Shown: piece after piece, positions 42,940-51,960 of the stretch
Numbering within the stretch: position 1 is the first letter of the stretch
Layout of the letters: the number at the start of each line of letters is the position of its first letter
Source: Cerasibacillus sp036516575
Lineage (GTDB): Bacteria > Bacillota > Bacilli > Bacillales > Amphibacillaceae
Reading direction: 5' to 3'
Length of the DNA: 64,000 nt
NCBI RefSeq assembly: GCF_036516575.1
Contig: NZ_DATBTY010000040.1
Coordinates: 62,001-126,000 of the forward strand
Notes under the pieces: generated by a model
What the model was told of the DNA's origin: nothing
The model's input: only the letters and a program-made list of their open reading frames with translations
Databases searched by the model: none
Translations under genes and position numbers: made by a program

Positions 42940-45576
42940 ATGTCAGAACAACCACTGCCTACGAAATATAATCCACAAGAGGTTGAAAAAAACCGCTATC
43001 AATTCTGGGTAGATGGGAAATATTTCGAAGCGAAATCAGATCCTGAAAAAGAACCTTTCTCAATCGTTATTCCCCCACCAAACGTGACGGGAAAATTACA
43101 TCTTGGGCATGCCTGGGATACAACGATGCAAGATACCGTTGCTCGCATGAAACGCATGCAAGGCTATGATGTCCTGTGGCTTCCAGGAATGGACCATGCT
43201 GGTATTGCAACACAGGCAAAAGTAGAAGAGAAATTACGTGAAGAAGGCGTATCACGTTATGATCTAGGACGTGAGAAATTTTTAGAGAAAGTATGGGATT
43301 GGAAAGAAGAGTACGCATCTTTTATTCGAAAACAATGGGCTAAATTGGGACTTGGTTTAGATTATTCGCGAGAACGTTTTACAATGGATGAAGGATTGTC
43401 AGATGCCGTTCAAGAAGTATTCGTTCGCTTGTATGAAAAAGGGTTCATTTACCGCGGAGAATATATTATTAACTGGGACCCTCAGACAAAAACAGCATTA
43501 TCTGATATTGAAGTGATTTACGAAGAAGTTCAAGGTCATTTCTATCATATGCGCTATCCAATAAAAGATAGTGACGAAACGATTGAAATAGCTACAACAC
43601 GCCCGGAAACGATGTTAGGTGATACAGCAGTCGCTGTACATCCGGATGATGAACGTTATCAACATTTAATTGGTAAGACAGTTATTTTACCGCTTGTCGG
43701 TCGTGAGATTAAAATTGTAGCCGATGATTATGTCGATATGGAATTTGGTTCAGGTGCAGTTAAAATTACACCGGCACATGATCCAAATGACTTTGAGATT
43801 GGAAATCGTCATCAGTTAGAACGTGTTCTCGTTATGAATGAAGACGGGACAATGAATAAAAACGCAGGCAAATATGAAGGAATGGACCGTTTCGAATGTC
43901 GTAAACAAATTGTGAAAGACTTACAAGATATAGGTGTTCTCTTTGAAATTGAAGAACATACCCATCAAGTCGGTCATTCAGAGCGTAGTGGGGCAGTTGT
44001 AGAACCGTATTTGTCAACACAATGGTTTGTTAAAATGCAACCATTAGCGGAAACGGCAATCAACATGCAAGAAGGGGAAGAAAAAGTTAATTTCGTTCCT
44101 GATCGTTTCGAACGGACATATATGCACTGGATGGAAAATATCCGTGACTGGTGTATCTCTCGCCAATTATGGTGGGGACACCGTATTCCAGCTTGGTATC
44201 ATAAGGAAACAGGGGAAGTTTATGTTGGTAAAGAGGCTCCTGAAGATATTGAAAACTGGAAACAGGATGAAGATGTACTAGATACATGGTTCTCTTCAGC
44301 GTTATGGCCATTTTCTACAATGGGTTGGCCAGATGAATCAGCTGAAGATTATAAACGTTATTTCCCAACCGATGTCCTTGTAACCGGATATGATATTATT
44401 TTCTTCTGGGTTGCGCGGATGATTTTCCAGTCAAAAGAATTTACCGGGAAACGTCCGTTTAAAGATGTGCTCATTCACGGATTAATTCGTGATTCAGAAG
44501 GAAGAAAGATGAGTAAATCATTAGGTAATGGTGTTGACCCAATGGATGTCATCGATCAATATGGTGCCGATTCATTACGTTATTTCTTATTAACTGGTTC
44601 TACACCTGGGCAGGATTTACGTTTCTATTGGGAAAAGGTTGAATCAACATGGAACTTCGCTAATAAAGTTTGGAATGCTTCTCGATTTGCCTTAATGAAT
44701 ATGGAAGGCTTTACGTATGACGATATTGATTTAACTGGCGATTTATCTCTTGCAGATAAATGGATTTTAACACGACTGAATGAAACGATCGAACAAGTGA
44801 CAAAGAATACGAATAAATATGAGTTCGGTGAAGCAGGTCGTTATTTATACAACTTTATCTGGGATGAGCTATGTGATTGGTATATTGAAATGGCAAAGCT
44901 TCCTTTATATGGTGATGATGAAACTCAGAAACAAACGACTCGATCTGTCTTAGCTTATGTGTTTGATATGACGATGCGTATGCTTCATCCGTTTATGCCA
45001 TTTATAACTGAAGAAATATGGCAAAAACTTCCACACAAAGGTGAGTCAATTACGGTCGCAAGTTGGCCAGAAGTAAACGAACAGTTCCATGACGAACAGG
45101 CTGCTAAGGAAATGAAGCGACTTGTTGCCATCATTAAAGCTGTTCGTAATATTAGAGCCGAAGTTGACACACCAATGTCTAAAGAAATTCATCTTATGAT
45201 TCAAGCAGAAACAGAAGCTGTTCAAGCAGAACTTGAAAATGAGCGTCTCTATTTAGAACGTTTCTGTAATCCAAGTCAACTAGATATTGGAACAGATTTA
45301 GATATCCCGGAACAAGCGATGTCAGCAGTTGTGACAGGTGCTCAAGTCTATTTACCATTAGAGGGCTTGATTGATTTCGATAAAGAAATTGCCCGTTTAG
45401 AGAAAGAATTGGAGAAATGGACGAAAGAGGTTGAACGCGTTCAGAAGAAACTAAGCAATAAAGGCTTCGTTGAAAAAGCACCAGAAGCGGTTGTAGAAAA
45501 AGAAAGACAAAAAGAGATTGACTACCTAGATAAACAACGTAAAGTACAGGAGCGTCTAGCAGAATTAAAAGGATAA
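42940..45576 (+). CDS. valS: Valyl-tRNA synthetase
   Basis: 878 aa. Class I enzyme: HIGH-type motif in PPPNVTGKLHLGHAWD (about residue 45), KMSKS-type motif in GRKMSKSLGNGVDP (about 525), editing domain with TTRPETMLGDTAVAVHP, anticodon domain and a C-terminal coiled-coil arm (LEKELEKWTKEVERVQKKL). ATG 42940 follows AAGGAGG; an open frame from 42901 includes the leader terminator and is not the start. Preceded by a T-box. Confidence 0.97.
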   Translation: MSEQPLPTKYNPQEVEKNRYQFWVDGKYFEAKSDPEKEPFSIVIPPPNVTGKLHLGHAWDTTMQDTVARMKRMQGYDVLWLPGMDHAGIATQAKVEEKLREEGVSRYDLGREKFLEKVWDWKEEYASFIRKQWAKLGLGLDYSRERFTMDEGLSDAVQEVFVRLYEKGFIYRGEYIINWDPQTKTALSDIEVIYEEVQGHFYHMRYPIKDSDETIEIATTRPETMLGDTAVAVHPDDERYQHLIGKTVILPLVGREIKIVADDYVDMEFGSGAVKITPAHDPNDFEIGNRHQLERVLVMNEDGTMNKNAGKYEGMDRFECRKQIVKDLQDIGVLFEIEEHTHQVGHSERSGAVVEPYLSTQWFVKMQPLAETAINMQEGEEKVNFVPDRFERTYMHWMENIRDWCISRQLWWGHRIPAWYHKETGEVYVGKEAPEDIENWKQDEDVLDTWFSSALWPFSTMGWPDESAEDYKRYFPTDVLVTGYDIIFFWVARMIFQSKEFTGKRPFKDVLIHGLIRDSEGRKMSKSLGNGVDPMDVIDQYGADSLRYFLLTGSTPGQDLRFYWEKVESTWNFANKVWNASRFALMNMEGFTYDDIDLTGDLSLADKWILTRLNETIEQVTKNTNKYEFGEAGRYLYNFIWDELCDWYIEMAKLPLYGDDETQKQTTRSVLAYVFDMTMRMLHPFMPFITEEIWQKLPHKGESITVASWPEVNEQFHDEQAAKEMKRLVAIIKAVRNIRAEVDTPMSKEIHLMIQAETEAVQAELENERLYLERFCNPSQLDIGTDLDIPEQAMSAVVTGAQVYLPLEGLIDFDKEIARLEKELEKWTKEVERVQKKLSNKGFVEKAPEAVVEKERQKEIDYLDKQRKVQERLAELKG

Positions 45577-45583
45577 AAAAATG

Positions 45584-45621
45584 AGGCCCAAGAAGTTACG
45601 ATATCTTCTTGGGTCTTTTTT
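45584..45621 (+). terminator. Terminator after valS
   Basis: CCCAAGAAG (45588-45596 area) pairs with CTTCTTGGG, then TCTTTTTT. Confidence 0.88.
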
Positions 45622-46489
45622 ATTGACGTTCTAACTCTATCTTCTCTTTAATAAAAGATAAATACTTGCCAACTGTATTTATTGATGATACAGCACTTAA
45701 TGTACGTGATCCGACAACGTCTTCTATTTCATTAAATATCAAGTCACCCGAATGATTGAATAAAAAGTCAATCCCAACCATTCCAAAATCAAAATGATTA
45801 ATGATTTGTTGAATCAATGCACTTTCACTATGAGATAAATTATACCATGTCGCTTTTCCACCAAGTTTAAAATTGGCGCGAAAATCTGTATCACTTTCTC
45901 TAAGAACAGCACCAATGATTTTCTTTCCAATAACAAAGACACGGAGATCTTTACCTTGTTGAACATCAGTTGTTTGTATAAGCACATGCTCAAATGTTGT
46001 TTGTTGTGAAAAATGTACCCAATCATGATCATTTTTAATGAGAAATACTTCTCGGCCACCTCTTCCAGTCGGATTTTTAATGATTAACGGATAAGGTAGT
46101 GGAGGAGTATTTGTTAAATCTTTTCGATTATAAAAGAGCATATTAACCATAGGGATATTCAGTTTATTAACTTCTAAATGAGTTAACATTTTATCGTTAC
46201 AAATGCGCGATACATATGAAGAATTAAATGTTTTAATACCTAACTGTTCCAGATGTAATTGCAACAATGGCTCGACCGTTCTTACAATGGCAAAATGAGG
46301 TCGATCAATCGGTTTGTTTTGATTCAATATAGTCGGTCTTTGATTCATAATCCCGATTTGCAAATCTTCTCTTAACATAAACGTTAAATCAATCTGTTGT
46401 TTTTTTGCTTCATCTAAAAACCATTGTATAAAGCTCGCGTTTTCTTTTGCATCTTGTTTAGAATAAATTAGCCATCCACGAATCGTCAT
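45620..46489 (-). CDS. RimK-like ATP-grasp ligase B (downstream partner)
   Basis: 289 aa. ATP-grasp fold like RimK/glutathione synthase: a lid loop NPTGRGGREVFLI (about 150), an RVFVIGKKIIGA strand, then RANFKLGGKATWY. The C-terminal Mg2+ motif reads FNEIEDVVGSRTL: Glu is kept, but the usual Asn two residues later is replaced by Glu. The substrate is unknown; relatives join an amino acid to a carboxylate. The start ATG overlaps the stop of the upstream paralogue in ATGA, with AAAGGAGAG upstream, so the two are co-translated. Convergent with valS. Confidence 0.82.
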   Translation of the reverse strand: MTIRGWLIYSKQDAKENASFIQWFLDEAKKQQIDLTFMLREDLQIGIMNQRPTILNQNKPIDRPHFAIVRTVEPLLQLHLEQLGIKTFNSSYVSRICNDKMLTHLEVNKLNIPMVNMLFYNRKDLTNTPPLPYPLIIKNPTGRGGREVFLIKNDHDWVHFSQQTTFEHVLIQTTDVQQGKDLRVFVIGKKIIGAVLRESDTDFRANFKLGGKATWYNLSHSESALIQQIINHFDFGMVGIDFLFNHSGDLIFNEIEDVVGSRTLSAVSSINTVGKYLSFIKEKIELERQ

Positions 46490-47394
46490 ACTTGCTCTCC
46501 TTTAGCTGAAAGTTGATTCCGGATGTACGAAATCATCGCATCTGCTGGATTAATATTTGTACACTCATATATATTGCGAATATGGGCATTAGAATTTATT
46601 TCACATATAATCGGTTCATCATTTTCTCCGAATAATAAATCAACACCAGCAAAATCTGCACCAATTGCCTTTGTTGCTTTAACAGCTAAAGATGCTTCAT
46701 AGTTGCTTGGTTTATATGCTTCCATTGTGCCCCCGGCTGTAATATTGGCGCGAAAATCGTCTTTAGCTGTTCGTTTCATTGCTGTAACGACCTGATCACC
46801 AACAACTTGTAATCGTAAGTCTTTACCGTAGCTTGTTTTAATGAATTCTTGAAACATAAAAGGACGACCATGGATGGCCTGTGTTTTTTCTATTAGCTCG
46901 TCCTTTGTATGAACAAGATAGACTTGCTCACCGAATGAACCGAATGCTTCTTTAACAATCATCGGTAATCCTAATGCTTCAATGATGTGGTCGATTTGAT
47001 AAAAGTCTGTATGTATTTCATTCGTAAACGACTTTGGCGCAACAATTGTCTTAGGTATTGGTAATTGAAGTTGAGCTAAGCATTGATAAGTAGCAATTTT
47101 GTCGTCACTTGTGGCAATAGCTTCAGCTCGATTAAAGACTGGTACACCAAGTAACTCAAGCTGTTTAGCTAAATATATATCTTTATCTGTAAATATAACA
47201 AAGTCAGGTAAATTCTTTTTTTTAGCTTGGATAATCTGAGGGTTTAATGATAAGTATGACATAATGTCGTTGTTTTTATAAATTAAGGCATTGATTCCTT
47301 GTTTATGCGCTGCTGTCTGTAGCATGTGAGCAAAGTCCATAAACTTTTCACTATTTAAGCTGCCATTATAAATAATCCATCCTGAAAGAGTCAT
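46486..47394 (-). CDS. RimK-like ATP-grasp ligase A (upstream partner)
   Basis: 302 aa, clearly paralogous to its neighbour: both start MT(L/I)xGW(I/L)IY. Core motifs: IVKEAFGSFGEQVYLV (lid), QEFIKTSYGKDLRLQVVGDQV, RANITAGGTMEAY, and the canonical Mg2+ motif ICEINSNAH with Glu and Asn. Likely a cytoplasmic ATP-dependent carboxylate-amine ligase; substrate unknown. AAGGAG lies 10 nt before ATG 47394. The gene is divergent from folC. Bacillaceae have other ATP-grasp paralogues (YheC/YheD) tied to spores, but these proteins look closer to RimK. Confidence 0.84.
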   Translation of the reverse strand: MTLSGWIIYNGSLNSEKFMDFAHMLQTAAHKQGINALIYKNNDIMSYLSLNPQIIQAKKKNLPDFVIFTDKDIYLAKQLELLGVPVFNRAEAIATSDDKIATYQCLAQLQLPIPKTIVAPKSFTNEIHTDFYQIDHIIEALGLPMIVKEAFGSFGEQVYLVHTKDELIEKTQAIHGRPFMFQEFIKTSYGKDLRLQVVGDQVVTAMKRTAKDDFRANITAGGTMEAYKPSNYEASLAVKATKAIGADFAGVDLLFGENDEPIICEINSNAHIRNIYECTNINPADAMISYIRNQLSAKGEQV

Positions 47395-47500
47395 ATTTGT
47401 AACGCTCCTTAGTCATCTAATAATTGTGCTATACTGTTTAATTATACAAGAAGTTCAAGCTAAATGATAAAAAATTAATGTAGATCGTGAAGGTGTACAT

Positions 47501-48769
47501 ATGTTTATAAATATGAATGAAATTGAAACGTTTATGAAGTCACGTAACAAACTTGGTATTCAGCCAGGTCTTGATAGGATGCATACATTACTCAGAAGAA
47601 TCGGCCATCCTGAAAAGAAACTAAATGCGATCCATGTAGCTGGAACGAATGGAAAAGGCTCAACCATTCATTATTTAAACCATGCTTTAATGAATAATGG
47701 CTTTCGTGTCGGTGTATTCACATCACCGAGTATGTCTGATTTACGCGGCCATATATTACTTGATGATAAATCTATTTCAGAAAAGGACTTTATAGACATT
47801 CTGAATATGTTATTTCCCCATATTACTTCAATGGACAACGATGATATGGGGCCGAGCACATTTGAAATCATCACGGTTGCTGCGTTTACCTATTTTTCGA
47901 TGCGTGCGGATATATCCCTTATTGAAACCGGTATGGGTGGAAAAGACGATACAACAAATGTATTGACTCCTCTCATTTCTGTCATTACAACGATTGCTAT
48001 GGATCACCAAGCTTTTTTAGGTGATACGATTCAAGATATAGCAGAACATAAAGCAGGAATCATTAAGAAACACGTACCAATCATTGTAGGTCAATTAGAT
48101 AATGAATCACGTCAAGTCGTTGAGAAGGTCGCCAAGCTGAAGGAGGCACCATTATATCGATTACAAAAAGAATTCTTTTATAAGGATGATGTATGGTGTT
48201 ATCAGCCTGACCATATACCAATGACAATCTCAATGAAAGGTCCACATCAAGAAAATAATGCAGCCACTGCTTTAATGGTACTTTATCTGTTTCAAAAGCA
48301 ACATCCTAACTTGAATTTCTCACGTGCCGTCAAAGGAGTTGAGAATACGATCATACCAGGGCGATATGAACAGATTCTATCACAACCATCTATTATTATC
48401 GATGGGGCTCATAATCCTCAAGGAATGGCGGCATTTTTAAAAACCATGCGTGAAAATAATCGACACAGAAGGAGCCATCTCATTTTTGCAGGCTTTAAAG
48501 ACAAGGCACTTGGGACGATGTTAAAAATGACAGAACCGCTTTTTGAAACGATAACGGTTACGACATTTGATCATGAACGTGCGATGGCTGTACAAGATTT
48601 AGGACGTCTATGTCATCATCCGAACGTTCGCCTTGAATCAGATTGGAAACAGTTAATTAATAACCTGATGAACCAAACAGACACGAATAAAGATGAAGCA
48701 TATTTTGTCGTTGGCTCATTTCATTTCATTAGTCTTGTTAGACAATTCGTCAAAAGTTTTGAAATGTGA
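47501..48769 (+). CDS. folC: Folylpolyglutamate synthase/dihydrofolate synthase
   Basis: 422 aa. Mur-ligase family enzyme that adds glutamates to folates. P-loop HVAGTNGKGST (about residue 46), folate loop TSPSMSDLRGHI, GIIKKHVPIIVG, and IIIDGAHNPQG in the C-terminal domain. GAAGGTG precedes ATG 47501. It follows valS in B. subtilis; here two ATP-grasp genes sit between. Confidence 0.95.
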   Translation: MFINMNEIETFMKSRNKLGIQPGLDRMHTLLRRIGHPEKKLNAIHVAGTNGKGSTIHYLNHALMNNGFRVGVFTSPSMSDLRGHILLDDKSISEKDFIDILNMLFPHITSMDNDDMGPSTFEIITVAAFTYFSMRADISLIETGMGGKDDTTNVLTPLISVITTIAMDHQAFLGDTIQDIAEHKAGIIKKHVPIIVGQLDNESRQVVEKVAKLKEAPLYRLQKEFFYKDDVWCYQPDHIPMTISMKGPHQENNAATALMVLYLFQKQHPNLNFSRAVKGVENTIIPGRYEQILSQPSIIIDGAHNPQGMAAFLKTMRENNRHRRSHLIFAGFKDKALGTMLKMTEPLFETITVTTFDHERAMAVQDLGRLCHHPNVRLESDWKQLINNLMNQTDTNKDEAYFVVGSFHFISLVRQFVKSFEM

Positions 48770-48889
48770 CGGCTAGTGACTCATTTTGTCTAAAAAAATG
48801 TTTATATACATGACAAGATTCTTCTTACTTTTCGCATATCATGTGCTAGAGTGAATAGACAAATGATAGAAGGGTAAGGAGATGAGTCG

Positions 48890-49723
48890 ATGACTAGAAA
48901 GAAGAAGCTTACATTTAAAATAAATCAAAAGCAAGGCTTTTCACCTAAAAAACAAAACATCCGTAAATCGAGACCAAGTCCATCTTTTAACAAAAGAAGA
49001 CAAGCATTCCAATTGAAAAAAAACGTTATGATTGCAACTGGGTCGGCTCTCGTTATTGGCACATTATTAGGTATTGTGATGTTAAAAATGTTCGCAACAG
49101 TGGACGAATCCTCTGCCTATCAATCAACACAGGTCAGGCAAACAGCGGCACCACAACAGGCTAATCATAAAAAACAACCAGATAAAAATAACAAAACGCA
49201 GTCATTATCTGACATGCAAGCATTTGTTATTCAAGCGGGTATGTTTTCGGAGCGTGCTAATGCAGAAGCGATGCTTTCTCAGTTTCAAGCAAAAGGTACG
49301 GATGGTGTGATTTGGCAACGGGACGATCACTACTATCTCTTTATTGATATATCCAGTGACAAAACGGGCGCTAAAAAGATGGTTGAGTCATATAAAAAGG
49401 AAAATCTTGAGACATTTGTTAAACAATGGGCAACTTCTGAAGTCAGTCATTCATTAACCGAAGTAGAACAAGAATGGTTAACTTCCTTTCAAACGACTTG
49501 GAGTGATTCTGTTCGTGCTTATACAGAAAACAAAGAGATTGACTCCGAGCGTTGGGAACAACTGTATAACAAAACGAATGAAACGAAAAAAATGCAAGAT
49601 CTTTTTGCTACCACAAAATCACACTTGTCTGATATAACGAAGCAGCCAGCTGTTTTTTTATTAAATATGTGGCTTGCTTATGAAGCGTTCATCCTTTCAT
49701 TTGAAGATGATACATTATCTTAA
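48890..49723 (+). CDS. spoIIB: SPOR-domain protein, SpoIIB-like
   Basis: 277 aa: a basic cytoplasmic N-terminus (1-43), one membrane helix (about 44-66), a Gln/Lys-rich linker and a SPOR domain (about 108-175: FVIQAGMFSERANAEAMLSQF, then YLFIDISSDKTGAKKM), and a helical C-terminal region. SPOR domains bind denuded septal peptidoglycan. B. subtilis SpoIIB (332 aa) sits between folC/comC and maf-radC, the same place, and helps septal thinning and localises SpoIIM/D/P during engulfment. comC and maf are absent here. AAGGAGATGA precedes ATG 48890. Confidence 0.8.
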   Translation: MTRKKKLTFKINQKQGFSPKKQNIRKSRPSPSFNKRRQAFQLKKNVMIATGSALVIGTLLGIVMLKMFATVDESSAYQSTQVRQTAAPQQANHKKQPDKNNKTQSLSDMQAFVIQAGMFSERANAEAMLSQFQAKGTDGVIWQRDDHYYLFIDISSDKTGAKKMVESYKKENLETFVKQWATSEVSHSLTEVEQEWLTSFQTTWSDSVRAYTENKEIDSERWEQLYNKTNETKKMQDLFATTKSHLSDITKQPAVFLLNMWLAYEAFILSFEDDTLS

Positions 49724-49825
49724 TTAAATTTAATCGAGTATGTTAGATTTGCAATTTTATCAGTGGAAAAGTACAAAATGCCCTGTCTAGATACGTTAAA
49801 AATAGATTTTCGCTATTTGAATTTC

Positions 49826-49863
49826 CCTTTCCTATTGACTATGCTTTGAAATAGGAAAGGAGG
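49826..49863 (+). promoter_or_regulatory. Hairpin overlapping the radC ribosome binding site
   Basis: CCTTTCCTATT (49826-49836) is perfectly complementary to AATAGGAAAGG (49850-49860), an 11-bp stem with a 13-nt loop. The 3' arm includes AAAGG of the AAAGGAGG ribosome binding site (49856-49863) of radC. If it forms in mRNA, it would limit translation. Confidence 0.5.
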
Positions 49864-49870
49864 TTAATAA

Positions 49871-50419
49871 GTGGATATACCTAATATTATGATTCGGGAT
49901 GTACCTAAAGCGGAACGTCCTCGCGAAAGATTATTAAGTGATGGGGCCCATAATTTATCGAATCAAGAACTGTTAGCTATTTTATTAGGAAGTGGAACAA
50001 AGCAAGAATCCGTCATGTCTTTAGCTAATCGTGTCCTCATTCATTTTGAAGGCTTGAAATTATTACGAGAAGCTGCCATTGAGGAGTTAACGGCGATTAA
50101 GGGAATTGGTCAAGCGAAAGGTGTCATTATTTTAGCAGCGATCGAATTAGGAAAACGCATGAACCATTACCGTCCGAATGAAAGATATGTCATTCGTTCA
50201 CCTGAAGATGGCGCTGATTATTTGATGGAAGAGTTACGTACATTGAATCAGGAGCATTTTGTTGCTTTGTTTTTGAATACGAAAAATCAAATCATTCATC
50301 GCCAAACAATTTTTATAGGAAGTCTCAACGCATCGATTGTTCACCCAAGAGAAGTCTTTCGTGAAGCTGTTAAACGGTCAGCAGCATCCATTATAGTCGC
50401 CCATAATCACCCATCTGGC
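49871..50419 (+). CDS. radC: DNA repair protein RadC, exon 1
   Basis: The first 183 codons of RadC, from GTG 49871 (AAAGGAGG upstream), ending exactly at AHNHPSG. RadC has an N-terminal helix-hairpin-helix (TAIKGIGQAKGVIIL, about residues 70-90) and a JAB1/MPN-type metalloprotease-like domain whose metal motif is H-x-H-x7-8-D. The two His are here; the Asp is in exon 2 at 51961. Removing the intron joins codon 183 to GAT 51961 in frame and restores a protein of 229 aa (B. subtilis RadC 231). RadC function is unsettled. If unspliced, translation ends at 50446 after nine extra residues. Confidence 0.92.
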
Positions 50420-50909
50420 GTGCGCCTGGACAGTGTATCAATTTAGTGATGAACTTTCATCGAAACGCGCTTACAATGTTTGTGGTCAGCATCTTACCTT
50501 CAAGGGAAACTTGTGAAGGGACAAAAGCATGATGTGAAAAGGGGAAGAGACGATAAAGCTATCACGTCGAGTCCGTTCCTCAGACCAAGTGATGTATGGT
50601 AAAAGCTAAACTGCCTGAATCCTAGACAGATGTACGATGGGTGCGTCATAACCTACGATAGCTAATAGGTTATGAGGATAAACGAAAGGTATATCACCAG
50701 AATATCTTTTGTGTAAGCTTTATCCTACAATCTTCTGAATGAAGAAAATGTCGAAAGGGATACCTAACCATCACATATCTAAATTGATATCATATGCAGG
50801 GATTGCCTAAGTGTCTTATCATATGGCAACGGAGTTTTTATAGTACCCGACGTTTGCTCGTAATGAGTTTAGCATGGGGAAGAAAAACAGGTTGATAAGA
50901 GGTCTGACA

Positions 50910-51851
50910 ATGTTTAAAAATGAGCATCATATAAAATTATCTGACTCAGTTATATGGCTTAAGGCATGCAAAGCACTACAAAGAAACGATAGATCAATAT
51001 TTACACCATCTGCCTTTCCGAATCCCTACACGGCTTTACGGTCGATAAGAAAAGACTTTAAAAAAATGACTTGGTTTATGAAAGGAAATATTCTCATCTC
51101 ACCAGCTCTTTTAAGAGAGAACTCACAATATCTGAAAGAACATCAGAAAAACCATTCAGTGAATCATCCTCATTGTAAACAACTAATTATCAATTTTTAC
51201 TTAGCTCCATTTGACCAATTTATGAATCGTTTCATAACAAGGGATAATCGAATTAAATACGTTCGTTATGGAACAGAGTTTGTAATAGGGATGCAGAGCT
51301 CCAAGCAAAAGGCAAGGATTTTTTACGAATCGAGTCAAATGTTTATTAAACACAAGTTTGCGAACATTCCACATACCCTTTCCTTCGCCCACTTAGAGAA
51401 ATCATTTCAATTTTACAAGTATACAATTAGACTGATAAAGAATCCGCACAAACAAATTCGTTTAGAAATTCCGAGATGTGAATTAGATAAGTTTGCTAGC
51501 GTAAAACAGTATGGTCAACTCAGGACATTTACTAGCACACACCGTACGAAAATCCTTCATTACTCTGAAATAGATATAATGCGCACTTACAATCGTGAAC
51601 TACTAGCGATAGCTAAGTATTACCGTCTAGCAGATAACTTCTCTGATTTAGGAAAACTATTTTATCTTGCTGAGAGTAGTTTTCTTAAAACAATTGCTAA
51701 TAAAAGGCGGAGTACAGTAAAAAAAGTTGGGAGACGTTTACGTAAACATAATCAAGGTGTCTTAAGCTTAAGGTATTTTCAACCAGATGGAATTAGACAG
51801 TATTCCACATTTATTAGGTTAAAAGATATTCGTTATTTAAATAAAAGGTAA
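50910..51851 (+). CDS. Intron-encoded maturase with degenerate reverse transcriptase
   Basis: 313 aa from ATG 50910 (AAGAGG 7 nt upstream); the frame opens at 50874 without a ribosome binding site. Intron proteins with full RT are usually about 420-600 aa. Residues about 85-125 resemble RT motifs 4-5 (INFYLAPFDQFMNRF, then YVRYGTEFVIG), but the catalytic YADD is YGTE (120-123). Motifs RT0-RT3 are missing or unrecognisable. The maturase domain X is well kept (HRTKILHYSEIDIMRTYNRE, AKYYRLADN, SSFLKTIANKRRSTVKK, about 200-275). There is no HNH endonuclease. It probably helps splicing but should not reverse transcribe. Confidence 0.85.
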   Translation: MFKNEHHIKLSDSVIWLKACKALQRNDRSIFTPSAFPNPYTALRSIRKDFKKMTWFMKGNILISPALLRENSQYLKEHQKNHSVNHPHCKQLIINFYLAPFDQFMNRFITRDNRIKYVRYGTEFVIGMQSSKQKARIFYESSQMFIKHKFANIPHTLSFAHLEKSFQFYKYTIRLIKNPHKQIRLEIPRCELDKFASVKQYGQLRTFTSTHRTKILHYSEIDIMRTYNRELLAIAKYYRLADNFSDLGKLFYLAESSFLKTIANKRRSTVKKVGRRLRKHNQGVLSLRYFQPDGIRQYSTFIRLKDIRYLNKR

Positions 51852-51872
51852 GGCCTAAATCTATCAACTGGC

Positions 51873-51906
51873 GAGCCGTATATGCTGAAAAGTGTACGTA
51901 CGGTTC
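51873..51906 (+). ncRNA. Group II intron domain V (catalytic core hairpin)
   Basis: 34 nt. The lower stem GAGCCGTA pairs with TACGGTTC, carrying the AGC triad; the upper stem ATGCT/AGTGT is capped by GAAA. Length and layout match bacterial domain V. Confidence 0.93.
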
Positions 51907-51960
51907 TGAGGGGGAGTATTGAATCCAACATTAATTGTTAGCGCAATAACTCTACCCTAC

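Larger units (their letters stand above)
50420..51960 (+). mobile_element. Group II intron inserted in radC
   Basis: 1541 nt. It starts GTGCG (50420-50424), the group II 5' consensus, and ends CCCTAC (51955-51960). Domain V is a typical 34-nt hairpin at 51873-51906 (GAGCCGTA/TACGGTTC with a GAAA loop). Domain VI follows with an unpaired A at 51954, 7 nt from the 3' end, as branch point. EBS2 GGGTG (50639-50643) complements IBS2 CACCC (50408-50412), and EBS1 CCAGA (50697-50701) complements IBS1 TCTGG (50414-50418), at spacings usual for IIA/IIB-like introns. An ORF lies in domain IV. It is inserted in the sense orientation of radC. Confidence 0.95.
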
